Assembly (NCBI RefSeq): GCF_025753795.1
Contig: NZ_JAOWPS010000006.1
Coordinates: 124,001 to 188,000, forward strand
Source: Mesorhizobium sp. YC-39
GTDB taxonomy: Bacteria; Pseudomonadota; Alphaproteobacteria; Rhizobiales; Rhizobiaceae
Reading direction: 5' to 3'
DNA length: 64,000 nt
Part shown: one piece after another, positions 34,668-44,700 of the stretch
Layout of the letters: each line of letters opens with the position of its first letter
Position numbering within the stretch: the first letter of the stretch is position 1
The notes under the pieces: generated by a model
What the model was told of the DNA's origin: nothing
Seen by the model: the letters and a program-made list of their open reading frames with translations, nothing else
The model's database searches: none
Program-made: the position numbers and the translations under genes

Positions 34668-35808
34668 GACCGAAACGCCGGCCGTTTCGCTCGCGCTGGA
34701 TCCGTTGAATATCGACGCGGTGATCGGTGAAATTACCGAAGACCTGAACGACACAAGCAATACTCCTGACCTAAATGCCTTGCTTGCCAAGGCCGAAGGC
34801 GCGCTTCGCTTTGATCTGGTTGATGCACGTCTCTACAGCCTGATCGGCGAGATCAAGTACCGTCAAGGTGAAAAAGACCAGGCTTATGAACTTTTCGATC
34901 AAGCTCGAAAATTGTCCAAGACAGAGATCCACGCCCTCCAGAGATCCATTGGCCGCTCGATAGAGGCAGGCGATCTGCCGAAGGCTGTGGGCGAGATCGA
35001 CATATTGCTGCGGCGATGGCCGGATCGGTTTCCTGAAATAGCCGAGGGAATGCCGACTATCCTCTCGAATCCTGATGGATACCAGGCTGTGCTGGCGGCC
35101 CTCAAGGTGGATGCGCCTTGGCGAGCCAGTCTTTTCGTCGCTCTCGGCAACGCCCCCCAGGGGCTCGATTTCGCGAATCGGCTGCTGCTCGATTTGATCG
35201 GATCAAGCGCACCACCGAGACAAGGCGAGTTGTCCTTCGTAATCAACGGCTATATTCGCCAGAAGCAATATGAGCCAGCATACCGCTTATTTCTTTTCAG
35301 CCTTTCTGATGAAGAAAGGAAGTTGGGCGGGTATATTTTCAACAGTACCTTTGAACCGGTGCCTAGCGGTAAGCCTTTCGATTGGCAGGTCCGTGATCAG
35401 TCGGGGATGGAAGTTACATTTGCAACATCCCAGAATGCGGTCGAAGGCGAGGGTGGGGCGACGGTCCGTTTCCTAAATACACCGGTCAAGAACTCCGCTC
35501 TTCAGCAGTATATTGAGCTCCCGCCGGGATCCTACAAGGTTTCTCTGATTGCATCCGCAAGAAATTTGAAACTTCCAAAGGAGTTATTCTGGTCTCTCAG
35601 ATGTCCGTCTGGCGAAATTGCACGGTTCAATATTCCAGAGGGTACATTCAATCGTCAGTCCCTGAGTCAGAATTTTTTGATTGGTCCAGACACCTGTCCC
35701 ATGCAATTGTTGAGGCTGGAGACTGCCACCATTGCTGACAGTTGGCGGTTTCGGTATGTCGGCACACTGGTAATGCACAAATTGAGCATTGAGAGACTTC
35801 CATCTTGA
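34555..35808 (+). CDS. Membrane-anchored protein of the polysaccharide export block, TPR-like
   Basis: Start taken at ATG 34555 with GAAGG eight bases upstream, inside the Wzc gene in another frame; ATG 34579 is an alternative. 417 residues. An N-terminal anchor (VWFVASVLVLAASSIGLS) is followed by helical pairs resembling TPR units (ARLYSLIGEIKYRQGEKDQA, YELFDQARKLSKTEI, LQRSIGRSIEAGDLPKAVGE). The last 150 residues are predicted beta-rich, with VTFATSQNAVEGEGG and LPPGSYKVSLIASARN looking like a carbohydrate-binding-module-type sandwich. It is probably a periplasmic accessory of assembly. No named family is recognised. Confidence 0.7.
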   Translation: MTEQASPLMQNLRRSSVWFVASVLVLAASSIGLSRLLETETPAVSLALDPLNIDAVIGEITEDLNDTSNTPDLNALLAKAEGALRFDLVDARLYSLIGEIKYRQGEKDQAYELFDQARKLSKTEIHALQRSIGRSIEAGDLPKAVGEIDILLRRWPDRFPEIAEGMPTILSNPDGYQAVLAALKVDAPWRASLFVALGNAPQGLDFANRLLLDLIGSSAPPRQGELSFVINGYIRQKQYEPAYRLFLFSLSDEERKLGGYIFNSTFEPVPSGKPFDWQVRDQSGMEVTFATSQNAVEGEGGATVRFLNTPVKNSALQQYIELPPGSYKVSLIASARNLKLPKELFWSLRCPSGEIARFNIPEGTFNRQSLSQNFLIGPDTCPMQLLRLETATIADSWRFRYVGTLVMHKLSIERLPS

Positions 35809-37124
35809 GCGGCCGGTCAGCGGAATGGGATAAATATCTCCTCGGGTCGGTTTTGTTCATATCGCTGCTGATCGGTGGCGGGACTGCAAGCGGCCTCTAT
35901 ACGGACACACTGATTGAAGTCCTGGCGATTATCTCGGCGGCAGCTGTCCTTTCACAGCCATCTGGCCAAAGGGCGCCCAAGTCTGTTGTATGGCTGCTCG
36001 TGTTCGCCGTGGCATTGGTGATTTTGCAAATCGTCCCGCTGCCGGCCTCCATGTTCAACGGGTTGCGGCCAGAGCTGTTGCTTGCAGATTCCTCGCTCGT
36101 TGGAGAAAGCCGATTTCGTTTCGTCAGCCTCGGCGTGGGACGCACGATCGAATGCCTGTTGTACCTGGTGGCTGTGGCAGCGTTTTTCTTGAGCGTGTTG
36201 CGGTTGCGAACCGAGCAGGTCCAGGCGCTTCTTCCGTTCTTTTTCATGGGCGTCATCTGCAATGGGTTGGCGGGAGCGATTCAATATTCGCTCTCCGACG
36301 ACATCGCCATCAAGGGACTGCTGCCGTTTACAATCAACGCCGGGCTGTTTGCCAACCGCAATCACTTTGCAGCCTTGCTTTTTGTCTCTATTCCCTTCGT
36401 CGTCTACCACGGGCTGTTTCGCGGAAATCTCTTGTCCGGTTTGCTCGGGCTGGTCACGATTTTGCTGCTTCTCTTGGCAGCCGGTTCGCGCGCCGGTGTC
36501 GCGATCGGGCTGGCGATTACCGCATTGTCCGTGGTCTTTCTTTCAGCGCGCTCCAGGGTGAGCGGATGGAGCATCCTGCTGATTTTCATAGGGCTCTCGG
36601 TCTACACGATCGGCGCATGGACGAAGATCGATGTCGACGCGATTGATCCGGCTTTCGGGCGAGGGGAATTCGCGCGGACCACTATTGACGGAATCAAGGA
36701 GAATTGGGCAACTGGCGTTGGATTTGGGAATTTTCAGAAGGCCTATCAGATATACGAAAAGGAAGGGATGATTTTCAAACAGTTCGTAAATCATGCCCAC
36801 AATGAGTATCTTGAGATAGCCTTCGAAGGTGGGATCCTCGCCGTTCTGCTGATGGCATTTTATTTTGTGTTGCTTCTTGTTTCATTTGCCAGAATCCGCC
36901 GCGATCCGCTTCAGAAAGCAGCGTTTCTCTCAGTGTCTTTTCTTCTCATACATTCGCTGGTTGATTATCCGCTGCGCACCGCTGCGCTTGCAATGACCTT
37001 CGCCTATATGAACGCCGTCATCTTTCACAAGGGATTTGCAGGTCGCTTGCGCCAGAAGAGCGAAATGATGGAGATCGACCACAATGGTGACAAATTGCTT
37101 GTTCCCATTGGAAATTCGTCGTGA
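35805..37124 (+). CDS. O-antigen ligase/polymerase family (Wzy_C) membrane protein
   Basis: Protein of 439 residues from a TTG whose TTGA overlaps the previous stop. About 11 membrane segments. The family core is present: SRAGVAIGLAITALSVVFLS, then a large periplasmic loop ending VGFGNFQKAYQIYEKEG, KQFVNHAHNEYLEIAFEGG, with the conserved HNEYLE histidine. In this family, members act either as repeat-unit polymerases or as ligases. Being last in the Wza-Wzc block suggests a polymerase working with Wzc. The other member at 56497 may be the ligase. Confidence 0.87.
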   Translation: MSGRSAEWDKYLLGSVLFISLLIGGGTASGLYTDTLIEVLAIISAAAVLSQPSGQRAPKSVVWLLVFAVALVILQIVPLPASMFNGLRPELLLADSSLVGESRFRFVSLGVGRTIECLLYLVAVAAFFLSVLRLRTEQVQALLPFFFMGVICNGLAGAIQYSLSDDIAIKGLLPFTINAGLFANRNHFAALLFVSIPFVVYHGLFRGNLLSGLLGLVTILLLLLAAGSRAGVAIGLAITALSVVFLSARSRVSGWSILLIFIGLSVYTIGAWTKIDVDAIDPAFGRGEFARTTIDGIKENWATGVGFGNFQKAYQIYEKEGMIFKQFVNHAHNEYLEIAFEGGILAVLLMAFYFVLLLVSFARIRRDPLQKAAFLSVSFLLIHSLVDYPLRTAALAMTFAYMNAVIFHKGFAGRLRQKSEMMEIDHNGDKLLVPIGNSS

Positions 37125-37289
37125 TGCAGGGCCTGCAGGAGCTGACGTCGCGATATCATTTGACAGGTTGATGCCCTCTATCTTGCTCTACCACAGGGTG
37201 CAGCAGTGATTGACAAGCCGCGGTTCAAAACCTAAGCACGCTCAAATCGCGCCGGTCGGGGGGCGAAGGGCAGTTTTTAGGAGAGCTTG

Positions 37290-38171
37290 TTGAAAGGCAT
37301 CATCCTGGCTGGGGGCAGCGGAACCCGGCTCTATCCGCTGACACTGGCGGTTTCCAAGCAAATCCTGCCGATATACGACAAGCCGATGATCTACTATCCG
37401 CTGAGCGTATTGATGCTCGCGGGTATTCGTGAGATTCTGGTTATCTCGACCCCGCGCGACCTGCCGGTTTTTCGGGATTTGCTCGGCGACGGTTCGGAGT
37501 TCGGGCTGAACATGTCCTATGCCGAACAGCCGCATCCCAACGGCCTTGCCGAGGCTTTCATCATCGGCCGCGACTTCATCGGCAATGACAGCGTCTCGAT
37601 GATCCTCGGCGACAACATCTATTTCGGCGAAGGACTGTCGCAGCTCTGCCGCAAGGCGGCTTCGTGCGAAAGCGGTGCCTCGGTGTTCGCCTATCATGTC
37701 GAGGATCCGCAGCGCTATGGCGTGGTTTCGTTCGACAAGGTCAGCGGCTCTGCCTTGACGATCGAGGAAAAGCCGCAAGCGCCGAAGTCGAATTGGGCTA
37801 TCACCGGTCTCTATTTCTACGACAATGATGTCGTGAATATAGCCCCGACGATCCGGCCCTCGGAGCGTGGCGAGCTCGAGATCACAGCGGTCAACAACGT
37901 CTACCTCGAACGCGGGCAGTTGCAGGTCCATCAACTTGGCCGAGGCTATGCCTGGCTCGACACCGGCACCCATGACAGCCTGCATGAAGCCTCCTCCTTC
38001 GTGCGCACCATCGAACATCGCCAGGGCATCAAGGTCGCCTGTCCAGAGGAGATTGCTTTCGAACAGGGCTGGCTGACGGCGGACAAGGTGTTGCAGCGCG
38101 CCGACCGGCTGGGAAAAAATGAATATGCCGCCTATTTGCGCAGGCGCGTCGTCGAATTGACGGAGAGCTAG
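37290..38171 (+). CDS. rmlA: Glucose-1-phosphate thymidylyltransferase
   Basis: Start taken at TTG 37290 after AGGAGAG; TTG 37287 is adjacent. 293 residues with the canonical KGIILAGGSGTRLYPLTLAV beginning, KQILPIYDKPMIYYPL, GDNIYFGEGLSQL, YGVVSFDK and EEKPQAPKSNWAITGLYFYD. It makes dTDP-glucose from dTTP and glucose-1-phosphate, the first step to dTDP-L-rhamnose. First gene of an rmlACBD set with 0-10 bp gaps or overlaps, so a single transcript is likely. Confidence 0.96.
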   Translation: MKGIILAGGSGTRLYPLTLAVSKQILPIYDKPMIYYPLSVLMLAGIREILVISTPRDLPVFRDLLGDGSEFGLNMSYAEQPHPNGLAEAFIIGRDFIGNDSVSMILGDNIYFGEGLSQLCRKAASCESGASVFAYHVEDPQRYGVVSFDKVSGSALTIEEKPQAPKSNWAITGLYFYDNDVVNIAPTIRPSERGELEITAVNNVYLERGQLQVHQLGRGYAWLDTGTHDSLHEASSFVRTIEHRQGIKVACPEEIAFEQGWLTADKVLQRADRLGKNEYAAYLRRRVVELTES

Positions 38172-38726
38172 GTGCTGGAGATCAGGCCACTTGGTCTCGA
38201 CCGCGTACTGGAGATCGTCCCGAAACGATTCGGCGACGCCCGGGGGTTCTTTGTCGAGACCTACAATGAAGAGCGGTTTTCAGACGCAGGCATCGACTTG
38301 CGTTTTGTCCAGGACAATCATTCCTATTCTGCCGCGACGGGTATTTTGCGGGGGCTTCACTATCAACTTCCCCCACGTGCCCAGGACAAGCTGCTGCGCG
38401 TTGTGCGGGGCAGGGTTTTTGACGTCGCGGTCGATATACGCCGCAGCTCGACGACATTCGGAAAATGGGTCGCCCTCGAGATTTCCGCCGAAAAGGGCAA
38501 TCAAATTTTGGTACCGAAAGGCTTTGCGCACGGTTTCGTCACGCTCGTGCCGGACACTGAGGTGCTGTATAAGGTCACCGACACCTATTCGCCGCAGCAT
38601 GATCGATCGATCCGTTTCGACGATCCCGCCATTGGCATCGAGTGGCCATCGCTATCTGGCGGGTTCCAGCTTTCGGACAAGGACCTCAATGCGCCGCCGC
38701 TGGCCGCCGCTGAGGTATTTGCGTGA
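38172..38726 (+). CDS. rmlC: dTDP-4-dehydrorhamnose 3,5-epimerase
   Basis: GTG start directly after the rmlA stop; 184 residues, normal for RmlC. Cupin-fold signatures: RFGDARGFFVETYNEERF, FVQDNHSYSAATGILRGLHY with the catalytic histidine, RVFDVAVDIRRSS, and LVPKGFAHGFVTL. It epimerises C3 and C5 of dTDP-4-dehydro-6-deoxyglucose. Confidence 0.95.
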   Translation: MLEIRPLGLDRVLEIVPKRFGDARGFFVETYNEERFSDAGIDLRFVQDNHSYSAATGILRGLHYQLPPRAQDKLLRVVRGRVFDVAVDIRRSSTTFGKWVALEISAEKGNQILVPKGFAHGFVTLVPDTEVLYKVTDTYSPQHDRSIRFDDPAIGIEWPSLSGGFQLSDKDLNAPPLAAAEVFA

Positions 38727-38736
38727 GGAGAGCAGC

Positions 38737-39807
38737 ATGAATTTTCTGGTGACAGGAGGTGCCGGCTTCATCGGCTCGGCCGTGTGCCGCCATTTGTGCG
38801 CCAATCCGGCCTACCGCGTGACCAATCTCGACAAGCTCACCTATGCCGGGAACCTCGCCTCGCTGCGGTCGATCGAGAACGCGCACAATTACAGATTCGA
38901 ACACGCCGACATCTGTGACGACAGGACGATCCTGGAGGTGCTGCATCGCGACGATATAGACATCGTCATGCATCTTGCCGCCGAAAGCCATGTTGACCGG
39001 TCGATCGACGGGCCGGGGGCATTTATCGAGACCAATATCGTCGGCACCTACCGAATGCTCAATTCGGCCCTGGAATATTGGCGCAGGCTCCCTGATACCA
39101 AGAAAAGCCAATTTCGTTTCCATCACGTTTCAACCGATGAGGTGTTCGGCGACCTGCCCTTCGACAGCGGCATCTTCACCGAACAGACGCCCTATGCGCC
39201 ATCTTCGCCTTATTCGGCGTCGAAGGCCGCGTCCGATCATTTGGTGCGTGCATGGCATGACACCTACGGCCTGCCGGTTGTCCTGTCGAACTGTTCGAAC
39301 AATTACGGTCCGTTCCATTTCCCCGAAAAACTGATCCCGCTTGTCATTTTGAACGCGCTCGACGAAAAGCCGTTGCCGGTCTATGGCGCCGGCGCGAATG
39401 TGCGCGACTGGCTTTTCGTCGAAGATCATGCGCGCGCCCTGGCCACGGTCGCGACGCGCGGTGCGGTTGGCGAGAGCTACAATGTCGGCGGCGGTTCGGA
39501 ACGCACCAATCTGGCGGTTGTCGAGGCGATCTGCGATCGTCTCGACAACAGGCGGCCGCGCTCCGCCGGCCGGCGCTATCGCGATCTCATCACCTTCGTT
39601 GCCGACCGCCCGGGCCATGACCGGCGCTACGCGATTGACGCCTCGAAGATCGAGCGCGATCTCGGCTGGACGCCACGCGAGAGCTTCGACAGCGGTCTCG
39701 CCAGGACAGTCGACTGGTATCTCGAGAACGAGTGGTGGTGGGGCCCGATCCGCCGCGAGCGTTACGCCGGCGAGCGGCTGGGTGAAGCCCGCAAGGGTGC
39801 CGCATGA
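38737..39807 (+). CDS. rmlB: dTDP-glucose 4,6-dehydratase
   Basis: Start taken at ATG 38737 with GAGGAG upstream; the frame extends over rmlC but is not used. 356 residues. MNFLVTGGAGFIGSAVCRHL, NLDKLTYAGNLASL, LAAESHVDRSIDGP, HVSTDEVFGDLP (catalytic Thr-Asp-Glu) and SPYSASKAASDHLVRAW (YxxxK). Converts dTDP-glucose to the 4-keto-6-deoxy intermediate. It overlaps rmlD by 4 bp. Confidence 0.96.
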   Translation: MNFLVTGGAGFIGSAVCRHLCANPAYRVTNLDKLTYAGNLASLRSIENAHNYRFEHADICDDRTILEVLHRDDIDIVMHLAAESHVDRSIDGPGAFIETNIVGTYRMLNSALEYWRRLPDTKKSQFRFHHVSTDEVFGDLPFDSGIFTEQTPYAPSSPYSASKAASDHLVRAWHDTYGLPVVLSNCSNNYGPFHFPEKLIPLVILNALDEKPLPVYGAGANVRDWLFVEDHARALATVATRGAVGESYNVGGGSERTNLAVVEAICDRLDNRRPRSAGRRYRDLITFVADRPGHDRRYAIDASKIERDLGWTPRESFDSGLARTVDWYLENEWWWGPIRRERYAGERLGEARKGAA

Positions 39808-40712
39808 GGCTTGTCGTCACCGGACGCGAGGGCCAGGTCGCCAGGAGCCTTGGAGCGCGCGCGCATGCGCACCCGGCTGTCGAGATCGTTTTCCTAGGCA
39901 GGCCTGAACTCGACCTGGCGAAGCCGGAGACCATCGCACCGGCGTTGGCAGGTGCCCAGCCGGACCTGGTCGTGTCCGCCGCCGCCTACACTGCCGTCGA
40001 TCAGGCCGAGGACGAACCGGAGCTTGCCTTTGCCGTCAACGGCGCTGGCGCCGGCCATGTCGCCGAAGCCGCGGCAAGGCTTGGCGTTCCCGTCATCCAT
40101 CTGTCGACCGATTATGTCTTCGACGGAAGCGGCGAGGGGGCCTACACGGAAGATGACAAACCTGCCCCGCGCAGCGTCTATGGCGCCTCGAAACTCGCCG
40201 GCGAGCACGCGGTCGCCAGGGCCAACCCGCGGCACCTCATTCTGCGCACGGCATGGGTCTACAGCCCGTTCGGCAGGAATTTCGTCAAGACGATGCTGAA
40301 GCTAGCAGCGGATCGCGACGAGATAGCTGTGGTCGCCGACCAGTGGGGAAATCCCACGTCCGCCCTTGATATTGCCGACGCGATCCTGCATTTGGCGGCG
40401 ATGCTGCATGGCAACAAGGGCTTTGCTTCCTTCGGCGTCTATCATCTGGCGGGGACCGGCGAGACCAACTGGAGTGGATTCGCCCGCCACATCCTCGACA
40501 CAAGCCAGGCGCTTGGTGGCCCCTATGCGCGGGTGCGGGATATCGCCACTGTGGATTATCCGACCAAGGCGCAGCGCCCCAGTAATTCGCGGCTGTCGAC
40601 GGCGAAGGTTGCATCCGTGTTCGGATGGACGGCGCCGGACTGGCGGAAGTCGACGCAACAGGTAGTGCACCATTTCCTGAGCGGAGAGGCCAGACAGGTA
40701 TTGACCGCATGA
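39804..40712 (+). CDS. rmlD: dTDP-4-dehydrorhamnose reductase
   Basis: Protein of 302 residues. RLVVTGREGQVARSLG dinucleotide site, DLVVSAAAYTAVDQAEDEPE, HLSTDYVFDGSGEGAYTEDD, YGASKLAGEHAV (YxxxK) and LRTAWVYSPFGRNFVKTMLK. Last step to dTDP-L-rhamnose. The ATGA at 40709 couples it to the next gene. Confidence 0.95.
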   Translation: MRLVVTGREGQVARSLGARAHAHPAVEIVFLGRPELDLAKPETIAPALAGAQPDLVVSAAAYTAVDQAEDEPELAFAVNGAGAGHVAEAAARLGVPVIHLSTDYVFDGSGEGAYTEDDKPAPRSVYGASKLAGEHAVARANPRHLILRTAWVYSPFGRNFVKTMLKLAADRDEIAVVADQWGNPTSALDIADAILHLAAMLHGNKGFASFGVYHLAGTGETNWSGFARHILDTSQALGGPYARVRDIATVDYPTKAQRPSNSRLSTAKVASVFGWTAPDWRKSTQQVVHHFLSGEARQVLTA

Positions 40713-41638
40713 ACGAGCATTTTTTGGAAGACTTAGATACTTCTGTCTTTTCAGTTGAATCTGCGACCTCCGAGAACGACAAGCGTTCCCTTCTGAGGCT
40801 GCAAAAAATGATCAGCGGATCAGTGGCCCAGTACAACTATCTTGAGATCGGGTCGGACCAAGGGGGAAGCTTGGTTCCTATTCTCCGTGATCCAAATTGT
40901 GCACGCGCCATCTCCGTTGATCTTCGTCCGGAAAAACAGCCTGATGAAAGGGGGATTAGTTTTTACTATCCGTTGGATGGCGAAGCTCGGATGCTCGATA
41001 ACCTGCAAAGATTTCTGCCGCCGGATAAACTTGATCGCCTCACAATTTTCGGCTGCGACATCCGTGATGTCGATGTAGCCGACGTACCAAACATCGATCT
41101 GGCTCTCGTTGACGGAGAACACACAAACACCGCCTGCTTCTCCGATGCTGATCGCATGCTGGACTTAGTCAAGGACGATTCGGTCATTGCGTTTCACGAT
41201 TCGAATCTTATCGACGACGCTATCCAAAACTTCGAGAGGATGCTGGCGCGGTTGAAGATCGAGCACTCGACGGTACTCCTGCCTGATAACGTCGGAGCGA
41301 TCGGTCTTGGGAGATTTGCGAAAATCATAACGGATCAACTGGGCCCTCTTTCTGCATCTCGTTCCGAATTCTTTGCAGACGCTCAGCTAAAGAGATGGAT
41401 CTCGGTAGCGAATTCCATCAGAAATCGTGGTCTGCTCCCAGATCGAACCGAAGAATTGAAACTGGAGATCTCCGATCTGCGATTTCAACTGGTTGAGGAA
41501 AAACGAACGTCAGAGAAATTGCAGCGAGAACTGGAAGCCGCACGTCGACAGGTTGGTATGCTCCTGCAAAGTACTTCGTGGAAGGTAACAGCGCCCTTGC
41601 GATACGGTGCTGGTTTGTTCAAACGGACCAGAAGATAG
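40709..41638 (+). CDS. SAM-methyltransferase-like protein with C-terminal coiled coil
   Basis: Start taken at ATG 40709, overlapping the rmlD stop by 4 bp. 309 residues. YNYLEIGSDQGGSLVPIL is the SAM-motif strand, then ISVDLRPEKQ, and IDLALVDGEHTNTACFSDAD with the VDGxH signature of Methyltransf_24-type proteins; VIAFHDSNLID follows. Residues from about 255 form a coiled coil (ELKLEISDLRFQLVEEKRTS) that ends LLQSTSWKVTAPLRYGAGLF. This tail is found at the junctions of modular rhizobial glycosyltransferases, suggesting it docks to the large enzyme encoded next. Confidence 0.75.
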   Translation: MNEHFLEDLDTSVFSVESATSENDKRSLLRLQKMISGSVAQYNYLEIGSDQGGSLVPILRDPNCARAISVDLRPEKQPDERGISFYYPLDGEARMLDNLQRFLPPDKLDRLTIFGCDIRDVDVADVPNIDLALVDGEHTNTACFSDADRMLDLVKDDSVIAFHDSNLIDDAIQNFERMLARLKIEHSTVLLPDNVGAIGLGRFAKIITDQLGPLSASRSEFFADAQLKRWISVANSIRNRGLLPDRTEELKLEISDLRFQLVEEKRTSEKLQRELEAARRQVGMLLQSTSWKVTAPLRYGAGLFKRTRR

Positions 41639-41771
41639 TGGATCCGGTACGACACGCTTTCTGTGGAGAAGTTCGCGGCTCGCATCGGCTGGCGGGACAC
41701 CGGTTTGTCGGGCCTCGGTGGAGAATATTGATGCGCCTTGTAAGCGTTCGGGTGTGTCGAGAGGATCCGGC

Positions 41772-44700
41772 ATGAGCGGAGCAACTAACAGGCGCAAGAG
41801 CGGGGTTCGCAAGACGCTTCGCGAGTTGCATGCCCAACATGACGGCAAGGTTTCGGACAAGTGGTCGCTCTATCTCGAAACCTACGAGCAGCTCTTTTCG
41901 GCCTTTCGCGACAAGCCCGTCCGGCTTCTTGAAATTGGAGTTCAGAACGGCGGTTCACTGGAAATCTGGCGGCAGTATTTCCCGCAGGCAGAGCTTATTC
42001 TTGGCTGCGATATCAACACGGCCTGCAGCAAGCTGACCTTCGACGATAAGAGGATCGCGGTTGTCGTCGGCGATGCCAATACCGAGGAAGTCGAATGCAA
42101 CATTGTCGCCCGGTCGTCAAAATTCGACATCATCATTGATGACGGCTCGCACAGTTCATCGGACATAATACGTTCATTCGTCCGCTATTTCCCTCATGTT
42201 TCCGAGGGGGGGATGTACATAGTTGAGGATTTGCACTGCAGTTATTGGCAGGAGTTCGAGGGTGGTCTCTACGATCCCTTTTCATCGATGTCATTCTTCA
42301 AACGTCTGGTTGACGTGGTCAACTATGAACATTGGGGACAGGACCGACGTCGACTGGATGCCTTGGCCGCTTTCGCCGAAAGGCACAAGCTCGCATTTGA
42401 GGAAGCCTCCGTTGAGTCGATCCATGCCATTGAGTTCCTGAACTCGCTTTGCGTTGTAACGAAACGTCCAATTCAGGAAAATGTCCTGGGGAACCGACGT
42501 GTGGCAGGCAGCACTGCGCTCGTTGACGAACGTGTGATGTCCCTGGATGGCGAGGTGAACAAGCCAGCAGATCAAACCGGAAATCCGTGGTCGCTGCAAT
42601 CGGCGACCATGGAAGAGGAAATTGAAACCAACCGGGAGTTGGTCAAACGTCAGGAAGTACGCATAGAGGCGCTCTCTGGTGAGATCGCCAAAGCGCGCGA
42701 ACGGATCCGCAGTGTCGAAGACGCAATCGCGCAGGCGAGGGAGCAGGCCAGCCGGGAGCGCGAGGAAGCGCGTGAACGGATCGCCGAGCTTTCGGCGGCG
42801 CGCGAGATGATTAGTACACGCGGTGCCGAGATCGCGGCTATGGTGGATCAAGCCAATTTGCAGAAGCGAAGGATCGCGGGGCTAAGTCGCGAAATCGAAG
42901 CCATCCGCGCTAGCCGACTGTGGCGCTACGGAATGTTCCTGCGGCGGCTCATCTCTTCGGCGACCTCCACGACGCTGTACCTTGGCCGCGGCATTGCCCT
43001 AAGGCCCCTCAAAGACCTCGACCGAGCTGGCGTCGGCAAGTCTGGTTTGAAGTGGATCATGACTGGCATAGATCCCCAGTTCGAGATGCGTTTGCGCTGG
43101 TCGCATTTCTTCCCCGCTGGCCACTATCGGCTGCGGCTCTCCATTGAATCCGAGGATACGGTTCGTCCCGTACTCTTCTTCGATTCAGGCAAGGGTTTCA
43201 ACAATGCGACGAAGATCGAGCTAGGCGAGACAAGCGGCAAAGCGTCCCTGCGGCATACGTTCTCGCTCCCTGCACGCGCTTTAAGGATGCGATTTGATCC
43301 GAGCGAACAGCCCGGTGGAATCACCGTTGGATCGTTCAAGTTCCGCCGAATGAGCCGCTTGGAATATTACGGCCGCCTGGCTGTGAGGCTGTTGGCGCCG
43401 CGTCTGCGTGATCGCCAATGGCTGGCCCGCGCGTTTCGCGCTGCATTAGGAACGATACGGGTAGGTGGCGTGCGGGGTCTCGCTGCCGCTATCAGATCTT
43501 TTGCGACTGCAGATCTGAGGGAGAACAGACAAACGACGTGGAGAGCGCTGCTCGCCAAACCTCAGGAAGTTGAGGACGCCGCCTTTGTCGAAAGCCTTCG
43601 CCAACGCTTCAATTCCTCACTCGACCAGTTCAATGTCACCAAAGTTTCGGTGGTCATGCCTGCGTATAATCGCGCGCATACGATCGCCGCCGCCATCCGG
43701 TCGGTCCAGGAGCAGACCCATACAAACTGGGAGCTTCTAGTCGTGGACGACGGAAGCATGGATCGGACGAAGGAGGTTCTTCGCGAGTTCGCAAAGGACG
43801 AGCGCATCGTTCTCATCGAAGAAGATCATCAAGGCGTCAGCGCCGCCCGAAACGCCGGCTTGCGCCAGGCTTCAGGGGAACTGGTCGCCTATCTGGACTC
43901 GGACAACGCGTGGCGCCCCGACTACCTGAGGAACATGGTCGTCTTTATGAAGAGCGAAGGCCATGAATGCGCATACTCGGCCATCGCAATTAAGGATCAT
44001 GATGGTCATATAACCGGCTACCGTGGTCAGGAATTCGATTGGGACAGGTGTTTCAATCGGAACTTTGTTGACCTGAACGTTTATTGCCATCTGAGGGGAA
44101 AGGATGGGCTGGACATCGAGTTCGACCCATCGCTCCGGCGCTTGGTGGACTGGGATTTCATACTGCGACAGACGCGCGGCAGGCCGGTCGGATACGCGCC
44201 GTTCATCGGCTGCGATTATGCGGATTCCAAGCTCGATTCTGGAAGGATCTCGGTCAATGAGCCTCTGCTTTTCTTGCGCCTGGTCCAGGCCAAGAATTCA
44301 TCCAGCACGCCGCTGAGTGCAAAGTTCATCGCCGAAAACCTATCACTGACGATCGCGATCAAGATTCCCGCACCGCGCGCGGAGAAGGCGGAGTGGGGCG
44401 ATTTCCATTTTGCTGAGTCTCTGGCTGCCGCGCTGGAGCGCCTCGGGCACACGGTGCGGATCGATTTTCTGAGGGAATGGTATCAGCGCCCTGTCATCGA
44501 TGATGACGTTGTCATCATGCTGCGCGGGTTGTCGAAATATGAGCCGCGACCTGGTCAGGTGAACATTATGTGGAACATAAGTCACCCCGATCAGGTCAGC
44601 TACGCCGAATACGAGGCCTACGATTGGGTTTACGTCGCGTCGACGAGCTACGTGCCTTTTCTCGATTTCGTCGTGAGGAAGCCTGTGAGGCCACTCCTTC